A stretch of DNA of 64,000 nucleotides from Serinus canaria (lineage: Eukaryota > Chordata > Aves > Passeriformes > Fringillidae), in assembly GCF_022539315.1 (NCBI RefSeq), contig NC_066323.1:5681719-5745718 (forward strand), given 5' to 3'. The notes under the pieces are model-generated. The model searched no databases, was not told the DNA's origin, and saw only the letters and a list, made by a program, of their open reading frames with translations. Below, in pieces: positions 11,901 to 24,660 of the stretch. Position 1 is the stretch's first letter; each line of letters begins with the position of its first letter. The translations under genes and the position numbers were made by a program.

Positions 11901-14900
11901 GGCTGTCAGCTCACATCAAGGGAAGGCTGATCACTGCTTGGAGCTCAGCTCAAACACAGGGAAGTGTTTCTGACACTGCTTGGCTATCTCACTGAGAGAG
12001 GAATCCAGGAAGGCTTCGAGCCCCTGCCTCCAACTCATCTTTGGTGTGTTTGAGGGAGGTCAGTGCTGTGCCAGACCCCCACTGGGTCCAGGGTTAGTTT
12101 TCCTGCCCAAAAGAGAGCACACATCAGAACTAGTGCCATGCCAATCCCTACTTCCTTTGAACGTTTGTTGCTTTAAACAGCAAGCATTGAAAATTAAAAT
12201 GTAACAGCTCCCTTGCACCATTACTTGCTTTTCCTTTGTATGATACAAATCAGTTTCATACAGTGTCCTGTGTCCCCTAGCTGGGATGGGAGAGGAAAAT
12301 GGTGAGCACAGTGCCCCCCCAGAAATGTGGATCTTCTGCATGAAGAGGAAAGAAAAGGCAGAAATGAGCTGTGAAACCTGAAAATACAGGAATATAAAAT
12401 ATCAAACTTAAAACAGCAGAAGTGTTCACATGGTAATGCAATTTAGAATGAAAAGTTAAGAACTAGTATCTAGAGTGAAATATTGTGGGGATAAATATTG
12501 TGTCAATATTGAAGAGTCAAAATGAGAAAAGCTTTTGCTTTGATAGTGTAAACCTGTGGAGATTGTTACATAACACACAGGGAGAAACTGAGGTTTAATA
12601 GCTAAAGTTTCTAAACTGCATGGATATGTGCAGGTTGTAATGTGAGGGAAGGTCACTGCCCTGTGACTGTTCAGGCACTGAAATGTGCAATACCCATCAG
12701 AAATGAGCTGCTATAGTCCAGACTAGAACAGGGCATCCAGAGAAACAAGGCCAAAAAAAAAAAAAAAAAGAAGATTGCCATCTGCATCTACCACAAACAT
12801 GTTGGCATTTCTAACACTAATTCTGTGTTTTTCCTCTGGATAATAAAAGACCTCAGTGCAGGAATTCGTAGGGGTGGATTTGTCTCCAGCTGGGGTGACA
12901 GGCAGGTGTTTCTCAGCGTGGGACTGTGCATGAAAGATGGTCAAATTAAGTGAGTAAGTTTCCACATATGTCATGTGTCACTGCTTTTCCTGAAGTGAAA
13001 GATCACTGCTTTAACTGAAATGGAGAAGCAGAGCTATGCTGGGAGGCCTTGATGTGCAGGTGTTGCTTATACAGTGAGTGTGAAAAATTAGGGAGTACCC
13101 CCAGGCATGAAGTTCACTTTTTCAAATTCTAGGAGGTTGACCCTCTAATGAGCACTGACTGAGTTCACTTTCAGGACTGTGCCATTCATAAAGAGCCCTG
13201 TCATGCTCTCCTAGCACAACATAATCAGGGCCCTGTGAGTGAGCAGTAGCCTTGTACTCATAGCAAGGAAATTTATTATCCTGTAGATAAAATGACAACT
13301 TCATTATCATTCACTATTATAAAATAGCAGGGAGACTAGCAGTGGAAATAAAAAGGCATCTTTTAAAATAATTCTTTTCACTGTAAGAAAATCCAATGCA
13401 TAAATTCGTGTCATGTAGCATTTTTATTAATTTATGAAGAATTTAACTTGATGTTCCATGGCACACTTCACTGATGCTTCATTCTTAGATTTAGTGGTAA
13501 CAATTTGCAGTGACATGATGCAATATCATGGGGTTTTTTTAAACCAGTTCTGTACCTCCTAACTGTGCAATTTTAGATTGGCAGAATTCTGCCTCACTTC
13601 CTTTGCTGGCCATCCAAGGAGTTGGTTCTAGGCTGTGAAATTTGATGCACCTTTGTAAACTGACTGCAGGTTCTTAGCTCTGGTCACAATGCAGGGCAAA
13701 ATATTTGACAGATGATTCACCTCTCATGTTTTGTGCTCTTATTTCCATGAAGCCTTCACCATCCATGTGCAATTACAAACTGGTCAGGATAAGATAAACT
13801 CTTTCTTGTCAGAATGATTACATTTACCCAACTTTTCTGTCATCTATTAGAATTGCTGAGAAAAAAGCTTTTTCAAGATACATTAATTTGCTTCAGGTTG
13901 CATGTGCTGATGCCTGTCACTTTATAATTTTATAATAAATGAAAATAAATAACTGACCATGGTGGGTAACTCACCAAGGAGACACAGAACAGGTGACATC
14001 CTAAGGTGTGACCATGGTGGTGGTTTAGAAGGTCCTTCCCAGTACTGGGAATGTTGGAATGAATAATGGTAACAGGGAAGGAGAGTTAAGTACCTTGGAA
14101 AGAGAAACCACAAACTATCAGATTTACAGGGCAGGAATGGGAACAGCAGGAAGTTGAGAGGGCTAATGGAACTTTTTTTTTTTTTTTTTTTTTTTTTGTT
14201 TCCATCATAATATTTTAGTAAGTTTTTAAAATTGCTTTTCTGCACCAGTTTTCTTTGCAGAGAGTTATGGCCAGGCCTCAGCCAGCACTCCAGGGATCTC
14301 CAGTCCAGCCCACATTAGGAACTATTTCCAAGTTTGAAATTACTTTAATAAAATCTCTTAAGAGGGGGCACTGGCTACTGCTGCAGGGCAATCCTTTTTG
14401 GAGAAACACTGTCACAGGAGGTGTTTGTCATTCCAATACTGGTGGGAATCAATAATGAGTAATCAATATAATGAAGGCTGAGGCAGAAAGTTGCTCTGAA
14501 CCCGAAAGTAAATTTATGAGGGGAAAATTTCCCATGAAAACAAATTGCTGTGCTGTGTGATTGCCCTGGGGGCTCTCAGCTGGTCACTGTCCCAGCAGCC
14601 CTGTGAGCTCCAGAGGTTTTCTGTTTGCCTCTGCTGTAGACAGTGGGACTGAGGCAGAGGGAGATTGCTGAGAAAGAGAAATGCAGGGATGGTTGGGGGC
14701 TCCTGCATTCCAGCAGAGAGCTCTGACTGCTGGCCTCTCTTTCTTATGCCTTTGTCAAAGACAGAGAATTTTTTGCCAAGACAGATTTCTCTAGTCAGAG
14801 AACAGTTATATACTGGAGGGTTTTTTGTGGGTTTTTTTTTCCAAGAGGATGTAAAAAGACTTAAGAATTCTCTCCCTGACCAATTGTATGACACTTTGGA

Positions 14901-17900
14901 TAAATCTTTATATGCAATAATACTAAAGCACCTAAGTAATGCATCATATTTGATCTGACCCTGCATAAATCATTTATTCATGATATATCATTCATAACTT
15001 GATTCATTGACTCATCTTTAGACAAGACAAGGTCAGTAGAAAAAAATGATTAAGCTTTTTGCCTGCAGGAGGAGGAAGCTTAAACAACAAATTCATCTTC
15101 GCATCTGACCTCATGAAACTTGACAGTGAAGATTTTAAAAATAGAAGTAGACTCAAAAAGCCAAGTTTTACTCCCAATTACACTAGTTTAAAGTCACAGT
15201 CACTCCACTTGCAATAGAGCAAATGGGAGAAGGCTCTACAAGTCAGCAGAATCACTCTGGAGTTTGTACTGCCAGGGATGAATTTGAAAAAGGACAGACA
15301 TTTCTGAAAGAGGGCACTTGGACTTCTAAAGTTGAAATTCCTGTGTCTGAACATTTTAATGGATCAAAGATGGCAAGTCAGACTCTGTCATATTGCTGTA
15401 AACCTGGTAAGATGGCATGAAATTTCAGACCAGTCAGAGCCCCCTGGCAGGCTGGGCCACACAGACTCCTTGACTTACAGTGAATGTTTTTGCCTCTGTT
15501 ACCACTGAAATTTCCTTTCAATGTACCTGAAGTGTCCTTGAGAGCAGCACTTTTAGGACAGGTCACTGTCTAAGCACAAGATGCAAGAGTATTTCATTTC
15601 CCAGCAGGGTGTCCATGGTCCCAGCAGCATCTGGTACTGCCAAGGCTTTCCTCAGAAAAGAGAACAAAACCTTCCTCATGTTCTGTTGCAGCCCTGGCAA
15701 CATTTGTCCTGGAATAACAATTATAAGAGGAAATACTACCCCACTCCAGGTAAGGTAAAGCAGATCCTTCAAACTAATCTGAATTTTTCCATGTGCTGAA
15801 GTGTCCTCAGGACACAGCATTATTCAAGTAAGTGTCTATGCCTTTATTTTTAGATTAAGCAAATAAAGCAATTTGTCAACATTGATCTTGATTCCATTTG
15901 GTAGAATTTTCAGCTTCTTTGCAGTACCCAGAGTGATGGAGGGCCTTTATCAACATGTGAAACTAATACACATGCAGGGTGTAATACAATGAAACCTCTG
16001 GAATTCTTTTTCTTTTAAGTAACAGAGATGGAAATGCTTAATTGTGAAAGCAGCCAAAATCAGTATTTTATTAATCAATGCACCTGCATGCATATGCAAG
16101 CAAAAATCAGTTATACTTCAGGAAAGAAATAAACTTTAAGGTAGCTGGCAGGGGTTTGTTCACAGAGAGGTTTGGTGAGGCTTCACCTGGGCTTTGTCTT
16201 TTTAGATTTCAGGCTGTTTTATTACAGAATAGCCCACAAATGGTTGTGATTATGAGTGGGAGCTGCAGACTCCTTGAGCAGTGTGTTTCCCTTACATACC
16301 CATCTAGAAAACTGTGCTAAATAACCCAGAGCTGTTTGCACATCTCCAGTGTTCAGCAGCCTTTAAAATGTCTCATTTCTTTGCTCTCTGATTGTGCTTT
16401 AGACAATAGCATAAATCAGAAATACATTAGCTCAAGGCATGCAGTGTTGTTTTCTTATATCACAGCTCTTAAAAGGAGCATGAAATAAAATACATGAGCT
16501 GTATTTTCTCATAGGAATAAACATTTTAATCAATTTAATACTTTTAAAGATAAATTCAACCTACTGACTAATATAAATACCACACACATACAAAAAAAAA
16601 AAAAAATAAAATTACTGTGTTTCTGTTCCATTTAAATTCTTCTGCCCTGCCAATCATGATTACCCCTACAGATGGTGACCCTAAAGGAAGAGTAGGGCAG
16701 TGGCTCCCAGCACTGACACCATCATTTAGCAGTTCCTTAAGAGGGTGGGATAAGAGAGCAGCACACTGATTTGGCCACAGCGGGAAATAGCCAGCAGGAC
16801 TCCCTCCTGAGGAGAAAGCAGTTTCTCTGCAGCCCTGAGCCTTAGATTTGAATGCTGTGTCTCTTCCTGCATGACTGTCCCTTTGCAGACATCCTGAACT
16901 TATCCTGAATTCTGCTTTGTTTCAAGCAGGAGAGACAAATAACTTGCTCAAAGTTGGGCTGTTTGTTTCTCTGTGTGGTGACTTGTTATGCAGAGATTTC
17001 TTTTCTAGTGTCATTCAAATTCCTGCAGAAGGTTCCTAATAGGTTCCAAGGACATTGTGGATAGACTCTGCTCTAGTGACACCTTCCCTTGTTTCTTTTT
17101 CTCTTTTCCCCCATTCAAATGAAGTGTTACAATGATATTATTATCCAGCTTGAATGAAATTCCTGATAAACCTCCATTGGGTTTGTCTGAATAAAACATT
17201 TCTGTAATATTGTCTAGTTAAACATTACTATTATCTCATTATTGCTTTCCCCAGCCTAAAGCCTTTCCTTGTGATATTCCTTTTGTCAGTGCCTGGGAGT
17301 GTCTTGGTGAGCCAAGGCTGTATTACCTTAGCAAATGTGTGTCTACATTCCAGTTCATTCATTTTTTATCCATTGCAGAATATTCCTATTGTGCTCCCTT
17401 TCTTCCTGATAAAAATATTTCACTGACTGACTAAAATTAGTTAATTTGTGCTATTTTTCCACAGTGGGATTTTAGACCAAAGTTTGCTTAGAATTGAAGA
17501 CATTATGCTTCCTAAAATTACCTTTAACTTGACACATTTTCTTAGTTGGACACACTTAGCTATATATTTACTTTATATTTATAAAAAACATTCCAAACTA
17601 AGCAAATGCCTATGCTGATAACCCCAGCCCAGAGCTGCATGATGGTTCCAATTCAGGTCTTTTCTGTTGTATTTGACACATGGAGCAAATCAGTTTTACA
17701 GGTCAGTATTAAATTTATATAAAGACAGCACCAAGCACATGTATTAATTGGTTTGGGTTTAAAAAAAAAAAAAAAAAGGAAAGAAATTATTATTGATTCC
17801 CTCTTTCCTATTGCATCTTTTGAATGAGTAGACCCATGCTATAAAGATGGGAAAATATCAATCACCATGTCTGGCTGTATTTCCCAATTGCTGCTAAGAA

Positions 17901-18902
17901 CAAAAACTATTAATACTAAACAATGGTGCTCAACGAATGAGGTCAAATTCATTCTGCAGCTATAGTGACAATTTAATTAATGAGAGATCTGGATATAGCA
18001 AGAAAGGAGAATATTGACCCATTAATACACATTTAAAATCAAAGACAATTTATCTCCTGGCAATTCTAGCACGTGTTGAATGTTTCAAGACTTTTTTTTC
18101 CCTTCTAAATGAAGGACAGAAAAGCCATTTAAAAACTAAAACTGGTTGAATCTATCAATGATACTTGAAAGTCTGAAACTTGGGCAGCATCATATGTCAA
18201 AGCAGAGCAGAAGAGCACAGAGGGATAATCTCTGGAGCAGCTGGAAGGCTACAAAGATCTGTTCAGAATTCCAGGTTGGTAAGTGCTTTATCCTGTGCAG
18301 CCATTTCTGCAATGGATGTATGGGGGAATCAAGCATTAAGGTAACACCCAGAGCTGTTCATGAGAATTCATGAAAAAACCCTCCAAGACCTGCAGTCCAC
18401 CGTTGTGTTCAGGAGCAAAGGGCTTTTCTGCAGAGCCAGGGTGGCCTGTGGAGTGTGGACAAAGTGTAAAGCAGCAGAAGGTGCCTGCTGAGCTCTGCCC
18501 TCAGAGCAGAGCCCCCAGAGGGTTCAGAGCACCCCCCCACCACCATGGGGCTGCTGAGCCCTCCCAGAGCCTGGGGAGAAGAGCAAAGCAAAGTGGAGCC
18601 CAAAGCAATCCTGGTCCACTGTGGGGATGCTCACAGGTTTTGTTGGGGGGGTTCTGCCACTGGGAAAATGCTGCATTTTTGCTGGGTCCAGGGTCCTCTG
18701 CCATGCTTGCCATGGTTGTATTTCTCTGTCCTGCAGGTGAAAATGTTAACTCTTACAGTTGGTTTACTCTTTTGCTTGGCACAAATGTTTGGTTTCCTCA
18801 TTTTTTATCCCAGTTGACTTTATGTTTTGAAAAAAATCTGTGTGAGCTCTTGCTACAAGTGGTAAGGAAATGCTTTTCTATACAATTTGTGGACCATCTT
18901 CA
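11901..18902. other. Intergenic AT-rich sequence with homopolymer runs, no gene seen
   Basis: The block contains A- or T-runs at 12753-12769 (A17), 14173-14197 (T25), 16592-16606 (A15) and 17761-17777 (A17). None is joined to a recognisable processed gene. The 150-codon minus frame at 14514-14966 and the frames around 15223-15820 have no family or splice support. A repeat-free patch near 17880-18080, rich in TAAT and ATTA words, could be regulatory but is not separated from background. Confidence 0.45.
14173..14197. repeat. Homopolymer run T25
   Basis: This uninterrupted run of 25 T sits in unique sequence. It could be the antisense poly(A) tail of an old minus-strand retrocopy, but the sequence to its right (14198-14260) is not recognised, so it is listed only as a homopolymer. 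Confidence 0.9.
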
Positions 18903-19035
18903 TGAATCACAGAATCCAGTCATTTCACATCCAGCTGCTTCTTTAGCCCTTCCAGGGGTGGTGACTCCACCACCTCCCTGTATTATGAAGGTATATCACA
19001 TCTTTCCACTTTTCTCCCAAAAGGTAAAGGACTCA
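18903..19035 (-). mobile_element. Short CR1 fragment (antisense), eroded
   Basis: The start 'aatcacagaatcc' and the later 'ccaggggtggtgactccacc' followed by 'acctccctg' match the antisense CR1 3' end, in which a stretch about summarising wound-like 'tggtgactccaccacc' wording is typical. The rest is diverged. The 3' half of the 224-codon plus-strand frame at 18370-19044 runs through this fragment, which argues against that frame being a gene. Confidence 0.6.
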
Positions 19036-21911
19036 AATCCATGATATGGCTGTGCCAAATAAAATAGAGCAAAGTCTCCTGTGCCTGCCTCAGAGTTTTT
19101 ATCATATTGTTCCTTGTGGTAAGTTCAATAACACTAACCAAACCTCCATCTGTTTCTAAGAATTTTTCTGTACAATCTCTATCTCAAATAAATAACTAGA
19201 ATATCTTTCATGTTGCACCAGGAAAAAGAATGTCACATAACTAAAATACTTATATTCTGCTGAAGCTATATTGCCACTGTTAGGGGAAGAATGTTTGTAA
19301 TTTTCTGACATGGTTACTGAAATTATTTAGGAAGGATATCAGTGTTTTTATTGTAACTACATCAATCTTAAAAGTCTCTGAATTCAGCATTTTCCAGAAC
19401 TCTTCAATCACCTGCAGGGAATCCAGTTGATAACAAAGAAGGCATTTTTGTATTTCTTAATCCATGCTGTGAGTATATTCAGGTGAGAACTTTTTGCAAT
19501 CCATAATCAAAATACAAGGAGAAAGACTGGTAATTTGTTTTGGTCTATCTCAGATAAAATGAAAGGGGAAATTAATAGTTTTAATGAATTTCTCCATCAT
19601 TGTGGGTAAGTAATCAAAAATTATAATCCTCTCTGTGCTTAATTTCATACTGAAATTTCTTTGTCACCTTAAATATTTCCTGACCTGACAATAATTGAGG
19701 TGTGAATGAATGTCAGAGGGAAATGAAACATCACCTGAGTTGGGACCAGTTAAGTCATCCAAATTCTGGGGAAGAACTGGCTGATGATGTTGAATTGTAG
19801 TTGTTTCCCATTACAAATATGTTTATATAGTTCATATAAAGTTTTTAAGTTTTCCATATTTTTTTTCCCATGAAAGTCATAAAAATGTATAAATGCTTGT
19901 TTATTGTTTGGGCTCTTACTATACTATTAATTTATTATTAAATTTAATGTAATATTAAAAATTAGAAACCAGTTTCTCTGCTAGGTACCAGAGAAGCCAG
20001 AACATTAAGGTGAGAGAAAGAATAAAAGAAAATAGCTTTGTTTGGTTTGGGTTTTTTTCTTGTTGTTTCTGATAGATTGCATGGAAACAATCTAATTTAG
20101 CCAGCATAGTTTGCTCTCTGGGTTGATCATTACAGAAAAATAGACAAGTACTGCAAAAGTTACACATTTGTATATAAAATATGATTTGTTTTATGGAAAA
20201 TCTATAAAATGCTACAGCTCTGTCTGAAATGATCCAAGATTCATAACATACTGAATGCACTCTCTCTTCTTAAAGCAGGTATAAATTCAAAGTTAAATTG
20301 CCATCATTTTTTCAGTGGTTAATATTGCATTTTTAGTTTTGGCCAGCCTGCAATTAATAGCAAAATGCAGAGAAAATATGAATTCACATTAAACAAAACT
20401 CAATGCTCTTTCCAGGTTTGGTGCAGTCAGTTTAGTGATGATGAAGCATATTTGCCATGTATCCTTAAAGATCATCACTCCTTGCTTTCCATCTTTCTGC
20501 TGGAACAGTGGCCTTGAAATGGATTTATTTTGTCCCATGCATTACATTTATTTTTAGCAAGTTTATTGTATAGTACTGATATTTCTGTTGTTGGCAAAAT
20601 ACTTGTGTGACATTTTAAACACACTTTTTTTTCCAAACTGAATAATGACCCATAAGATCTGCACAAATACTCCAGCTCCTTTAAATATTTGTGTTATTTC
20701 TAGGAAAAAGCAAAGTTGAAAGCTTTCAAAACATGGCTTCAATATGGATTTCTCCTCCAAAAGTCTGGCTGAATTAGATTAAATATTACTTAATTAACTT
20801 TATTTTACTTAATTAAATATTAAGTAGTCTTTGCCCAGTACATTGGGAAGGAATGGTGAATTCTTTACACAAAGCTGCCAGAAAGATCTGCTCAGTGCCA
20901 CAGCCTGGTTGGGTGCCTGATGCCAGGATGGTGCAGGCAAAAGCCCCTTGTCATGCCTTTCTCTAGGCATAATTTGTGTAAAAAATGCTTCAAAGATTTT
21001 GTGCAGAAAATAATAATAATTTAAATAATTTAAACTCTTCAAATTAAATGGAAATCGAGAATCCAAATTCTTTCCCTGGCTGTGGAAGAACTCAGTTTTC
21101 TAAAGGGGTCAGGATAATCTCAGATTAAAAATATTCTTTAGTTGCATGCATGAATACATAATCTTATGTTGTGTGAGGGAAGATGGGTAAAGCAATATCT
21201 GTGTGAGCAACTAAGTCAGTAATTAGCTTTCTTTCCATTTGGCAACAAATAGCTGTGCAGTAATATCAGAAGAACATTACTGAAACTAATTTTCAGTAAT
21301 GTGACTCCTTGATATTACAAATGCATGAAACCCATTAAATAAAGTTAATTGAATTTTAAAAGGCCACTTACAGCTCACACATCAGGTAGTTTTCTGTACC
21401 ACATCATCAGAAATATTTCTTTGTGAGCGAAAAGCAGAACGAAAACAGAGCAACAAAACCCAAACAACTCCCCCTCTTCCCTAGACTGATTATGCCCGAC
21501 TCCCAAGTGTCCTGCTCTCACTGTGCTGGCCCTTCTTGTTGGACAAGTCTGCTCCTGATCCCAGTTCCACAAAGTGGCATTTCATGGGAGTGTAGGAGAA
21601 AAGGATTGTCATGTCAAATAAGCAGATCTGGGGAAAGAATATCTCACTGTCTGTGTAGTGTCAGGAAGAAATTGGAGAGGGATGAAACAAAACCTGATGA
21701 AAGTCAACCCATAACCTCATCCTGCAGATGGATGTGAGGGCAGTCAGTAGAACATTGGCTGGTGAAGTTTAGGAGCAGCCTTGGAGTTGCTGTTCCCCCC
21801 AGGGGAAGAAGTGAGCAGGTATTTGTGCAGAGCTGGGTTGGCAGAGGAGCCACCCAAGGCCCAGTGAAAGGGAACTCTGAGCTCTGAGTGCTGCAGCTCC
21901 CCTGGGCAATG
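19036..21911. other. Intergenic, strongly AT-rich, no gene seen
   Basis: The stretch is very AT-rich, with long TTA and AAT words. A direct repeat of acttaattaa occurs around 20788-20815. The compound hairpin at 21260-21318 is listed separately. No exon, RNA gene or transposon was recognised. Confidence 0.5.
21260..21318. repeat. Compound hairpin: 12-bp inner and 8-bp outer perfect stems
   Basis: The inner stem acattactgaaa (21274-21285) pairs perfectly with 21291-21302 around a 5-nt loop (ctaat). The outer stem gtaatatc (21260-21267) pairs perfectly with gatattac (21311-21318). The two stems are separated by a small internal loop (6 nt left, 8 nt right). The whole is 59 bases with 20 of 27 left-arm bases paired, the size range of a small RNA hairpin or a tiny inverted-repeat element. 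Confidence 0.9.
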
Positions 21912-22045
21912 AGAGAGTCATAAAGCCATCAAACACTCTGGGCTGGAAGGGATGCACAAGGATCATCAAAGTCCTGCCCAGTGGACGGCCCCAAACACCC
22001 CACAGCTGCCCTGGTGGGAAGATGGGAAACCTTCCTTCTGCCCCA
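21912..22045 (-). mobile_element. CR1-like fragment (antisense), diverged
   Basis: The words 'gggctggaagggatgcacaa' and 'ggatcatcaaagtcc' match the antisense start of the songbird-type CR1 3' end that is better preserved at 24300. The remainder is diverged and the right boundary is uncertain. Open frames at 21769-22191 overlap it and are not called. Confidence 0.55.
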
Positions 22046-22254
22046 GGGAAAGGCCAGCTTGTCACTGGTGTCATCATTATCAATTCTTCCCCAAGATCTT
22101 GGCTCGGCTCTCAGTCTTGCCAGTGCCCTTGGATTTCAGCATTGTCACAAGCCCACATAACCACAACTTAACCCAAATGGCTGCTTTCTAAAGGAAATCC
22201 TTGGGGAGCCACAAACCAGTTAAAGATGCAATCACTCTTAGGCTGCAAAGGAGA

Positions 22255-22520
22255 TGAGAAAAATTAATAATCAAAGCTGCATAATGAGCAGAATGGCAGC
22301 TTATTTATGGAGGGTGCATTTTCATCTCCAGCAAGGGAGGAAGAAATGACTTCTGAGAATACAAATGAGGAAAATAAAATACCTCAAGATCTTTGGGAGG
22401 AAATTTTGACTTATCAGATAATGAGCTCGCTTTTAGTGATGAGAATGATAATGATTCCATTACTAATACTGATAACAATAACAATGGCTGTGTGTAAGCT
22501 TAGCAACATCAAATGGTTTG
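22255..22520. promoter_or_regulatory. Candidate conserved non-coding element
   Basis: The block is repeat-free, with dense ataatga, gataatga and attaataatc words, tracts such as gcataatgagcagaatggc, and no open-frame logic. The look is that of developmental enhancers in vertebrate gene deserts, but conservation cannot be tested here. The call rests on texture and motif density only. Confidence 0.25.
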
Positions 22521-22989
22521 CATCTCGTGAAAGAAGAAATTGTTAATATAAAAATAAGAAAGACATGAAAAGGTAATTTTTTTTCTTTTTGGAAGCAGCG
22601 TAGACACAAAGCCTAACAGTAACAATAAATTACATGAAAAAAATATAAAATTTGTTGCTGTTATTATAATTTGCAGAAACTAGAATAAAATTGTCAGGTT
22701 TAGGAAACTTGAATTCGAGCCCATCCTACTCCCAACCTCGAGAATGAGTGCCATGATAAATAGTCAGATGGCCAGAAAGATTATTAGGTGTGCCAGGTTT
22801 CAATAGCCTCATCACTTGGGACTGTCTGGAGGGGGGAGAAGAAAACAAGAAACAAAAAGCTCCAAAGACAGACTGAAGACAGTGTTCTTAGTTTTCTGGC
22901 ACTGAGAACTTCCTCCTTCCTGAGGATGATCCAGTGACAGCTATTGCAGCCCATCCAGACTGAAATGTGACCCACTTTCCCTTGACAGC

Positions 22990-23310
22990 AACAGAGCCTT
23001 CCATAGGCACCAGGAGGTATTGGAATGAAACCAAAATTATCAGGAAGATTGATAATGACTGAAGTAATTGGGTTAGTTGATTATCAAATACACACCTGAA
23101 ACTGTTTCATAAATCACAAACTGCCAGATTGAGCCTCAAGGGAAGGTTCTGCAGAGTCAACATGAGAACTTATGTTGAGACAAAGAATATTATCATCCAC
23201 TGACATTTACCTTCTATCCCCTTATCTCAAATCATGCCTCTATTAATTCATAATCTCATGATAAGTGAAATATACATCAGAGGACTACACCAGGTAATAA
23301 ACCCTGCATT
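22990..23310. promoter_or_regulatory. Candidate regulatory block with GATA-type words
   Basis: Several GATAA/TTATC words sit close together: ttgataatg near 23050, gattatcaa near 23080, cttatctc near 23221 and gataagtg near 23260. TTGATAA and TTATCAA form a loosely spaced inverted pair. The block is repeat-free. Function is inferred from motif clustering alone. Confidence 0.25.
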
Positions 23311-24299
23311 GTAATTTCCAGCCAAGGCAGTCAAAGCTGCAGTTTTAATGAAGTTCCACTTCCCACCTGGAACTCTGCAGGGAGGGAGTCAGTGATTCCA
23401 GTGGCCTTTTGTGACAGCACTTCCTCTGTTGATCAGAGACCCCCACCTCATGTCTCCCTTGCAGTTCTCACCAGCAGCATTCAGAGATGAGTTAAACAGG
23501 GGCTAAAAAGAGTGTTAATTCCCTGGAATCTTCAACTGCTGCCCTCTGTCACCAGGGCTGCAAGAATGCCTGGCCCATCATGTGAGTCCTGTGCTCTTAG
23601 TGAGGGAATTTGGTCCTTAGTGAACATCTTCGAGGCAGGGCTGGCTGGTGGAATAACACAAGTATAGGACAATTTTTTAAAATGAAAAAAGCCTAACCAA
23701 ACTACAAACCAGGTCAGTTTTTTCGTTTTTAGGGTTTTTTTCCCCTAATCGTTCTCCTGGAAGACTTAATGCAAATTTAGAAAAAGAGACCAAGGCATGG
23801 CAGAAAAGTGGCATTTTCTCTGCACTAAGTGTTTTCAGCTGCTCTCAAGACATGCTTTGTGTCAATTGTACTTAATATTATACAGCTGTTCTAAGTGGTA
23901 GACTATTAAAAAACCCTCTGATTTCTCTTTGTTGTAGTTCCAAGATTTCCTGTCCTGAAGGAAATTGCTTTGGATAGAAATGTGGAAAAAGTAGTCTAAC
24001 AGTTCAAAGGATTTTTTCCAGAAAAGTAGTCACACTCTTGAAGTAGAATTTCCTGTGAGTGGAAATAAAATTCTTCCTTCTTTTAGTTAAAATATTGGCT
24101 GGATTCATTGTCAGCCAGGTTAGTTGTTACAGTGGTTATCTGCCTCAAAGCAGATTTTCATCCAAGCCTTTCCTTCACAGTCACAGCATCAGGGCTCTCT
24201 CACTGCATCTCTGCACCTGGGGGTTTTTGGGGTGGGTTAGCCTTGAGCTCTGCTCAAACACCCAGCCCTCCTCCTGCTCACCAGGATGGGGTGGGAGCA

Positions 24300-24660
24300 C
24301 AGAGCTATGGAATATCCTGAGCTGGAAGGGGCCACAAGGATCAGGTCTGCCTCTGGCCCTGCAGGGAACAACCCCAGGATCACTGACACCCTGTGCCTGA
24401 GAGCCTTGTCCAAGCCCTCCTGGGATTCTCTCAGGCTTGGGGCTGTCACCCCTTCCCTGGGGAGCTGTTCCAGTCCCAACCCCCCTCTGGGTGAAAAACC
24501 TTTCCCTAACACCCAACCTAAGCCTTCCCTGACACAGCTGCAGAGCTCTCCCTCAGGTCCTGTCACTGAGAGAGCAGAGATCAGTGCCTGCCCCTCTTCC
24601 CATCATGAGGAAGCTGCAGACCCCAATGAGGTCTCCCCTCTTCACAGGGAAAGTGAGGTG
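24300..24660 (-). mobile_element. CR1 LINE 3'-end fragment (antisense), well preserved
   Basis: About 360 bases follow the antisense songbird CR1 consensus in order. The ordered words are 'gagctggaaggggccacaag', 'gtgcctgagagccttgtcc', 'ttggggctgtcaccccttcc', 'ctggggagctgttccag', 'ccctgacacagctgcagag', 'aggtcctgtcactgagag', 'catcatgaggaagctgcaga' and 'aatgaggtctcccctc'. The element runs on the minus strand and is 5'-truncated at its right edge. The 198-codon plus-strand frame 24286-24882 is antisense CR1 plus flank, and the minus frames over it are non-coding tail sequence. Confidence 0.9.

Larger units (their letters stand above)
22046..24299. other. Intergenic; two candidate conserved non-coding blocks
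   Basis: No gene was seen. Two blocks, listed separately (22255-22520 and 22990-23310), are repeat-free and dense in GATAA/TTATC and TAAT-type words. The rest is unremarkable unique DNA. Confidence 0.45.

Noticed and set aside
18370..19044. Longest open frame in the window, 224 codons, plus strand
   Set aside because: It runs through an antisense CR1 fragment at its 3' end and a GC-richer stretch at its 5' end. Other frames on both strands are open over the same bases, and no family is recognised.
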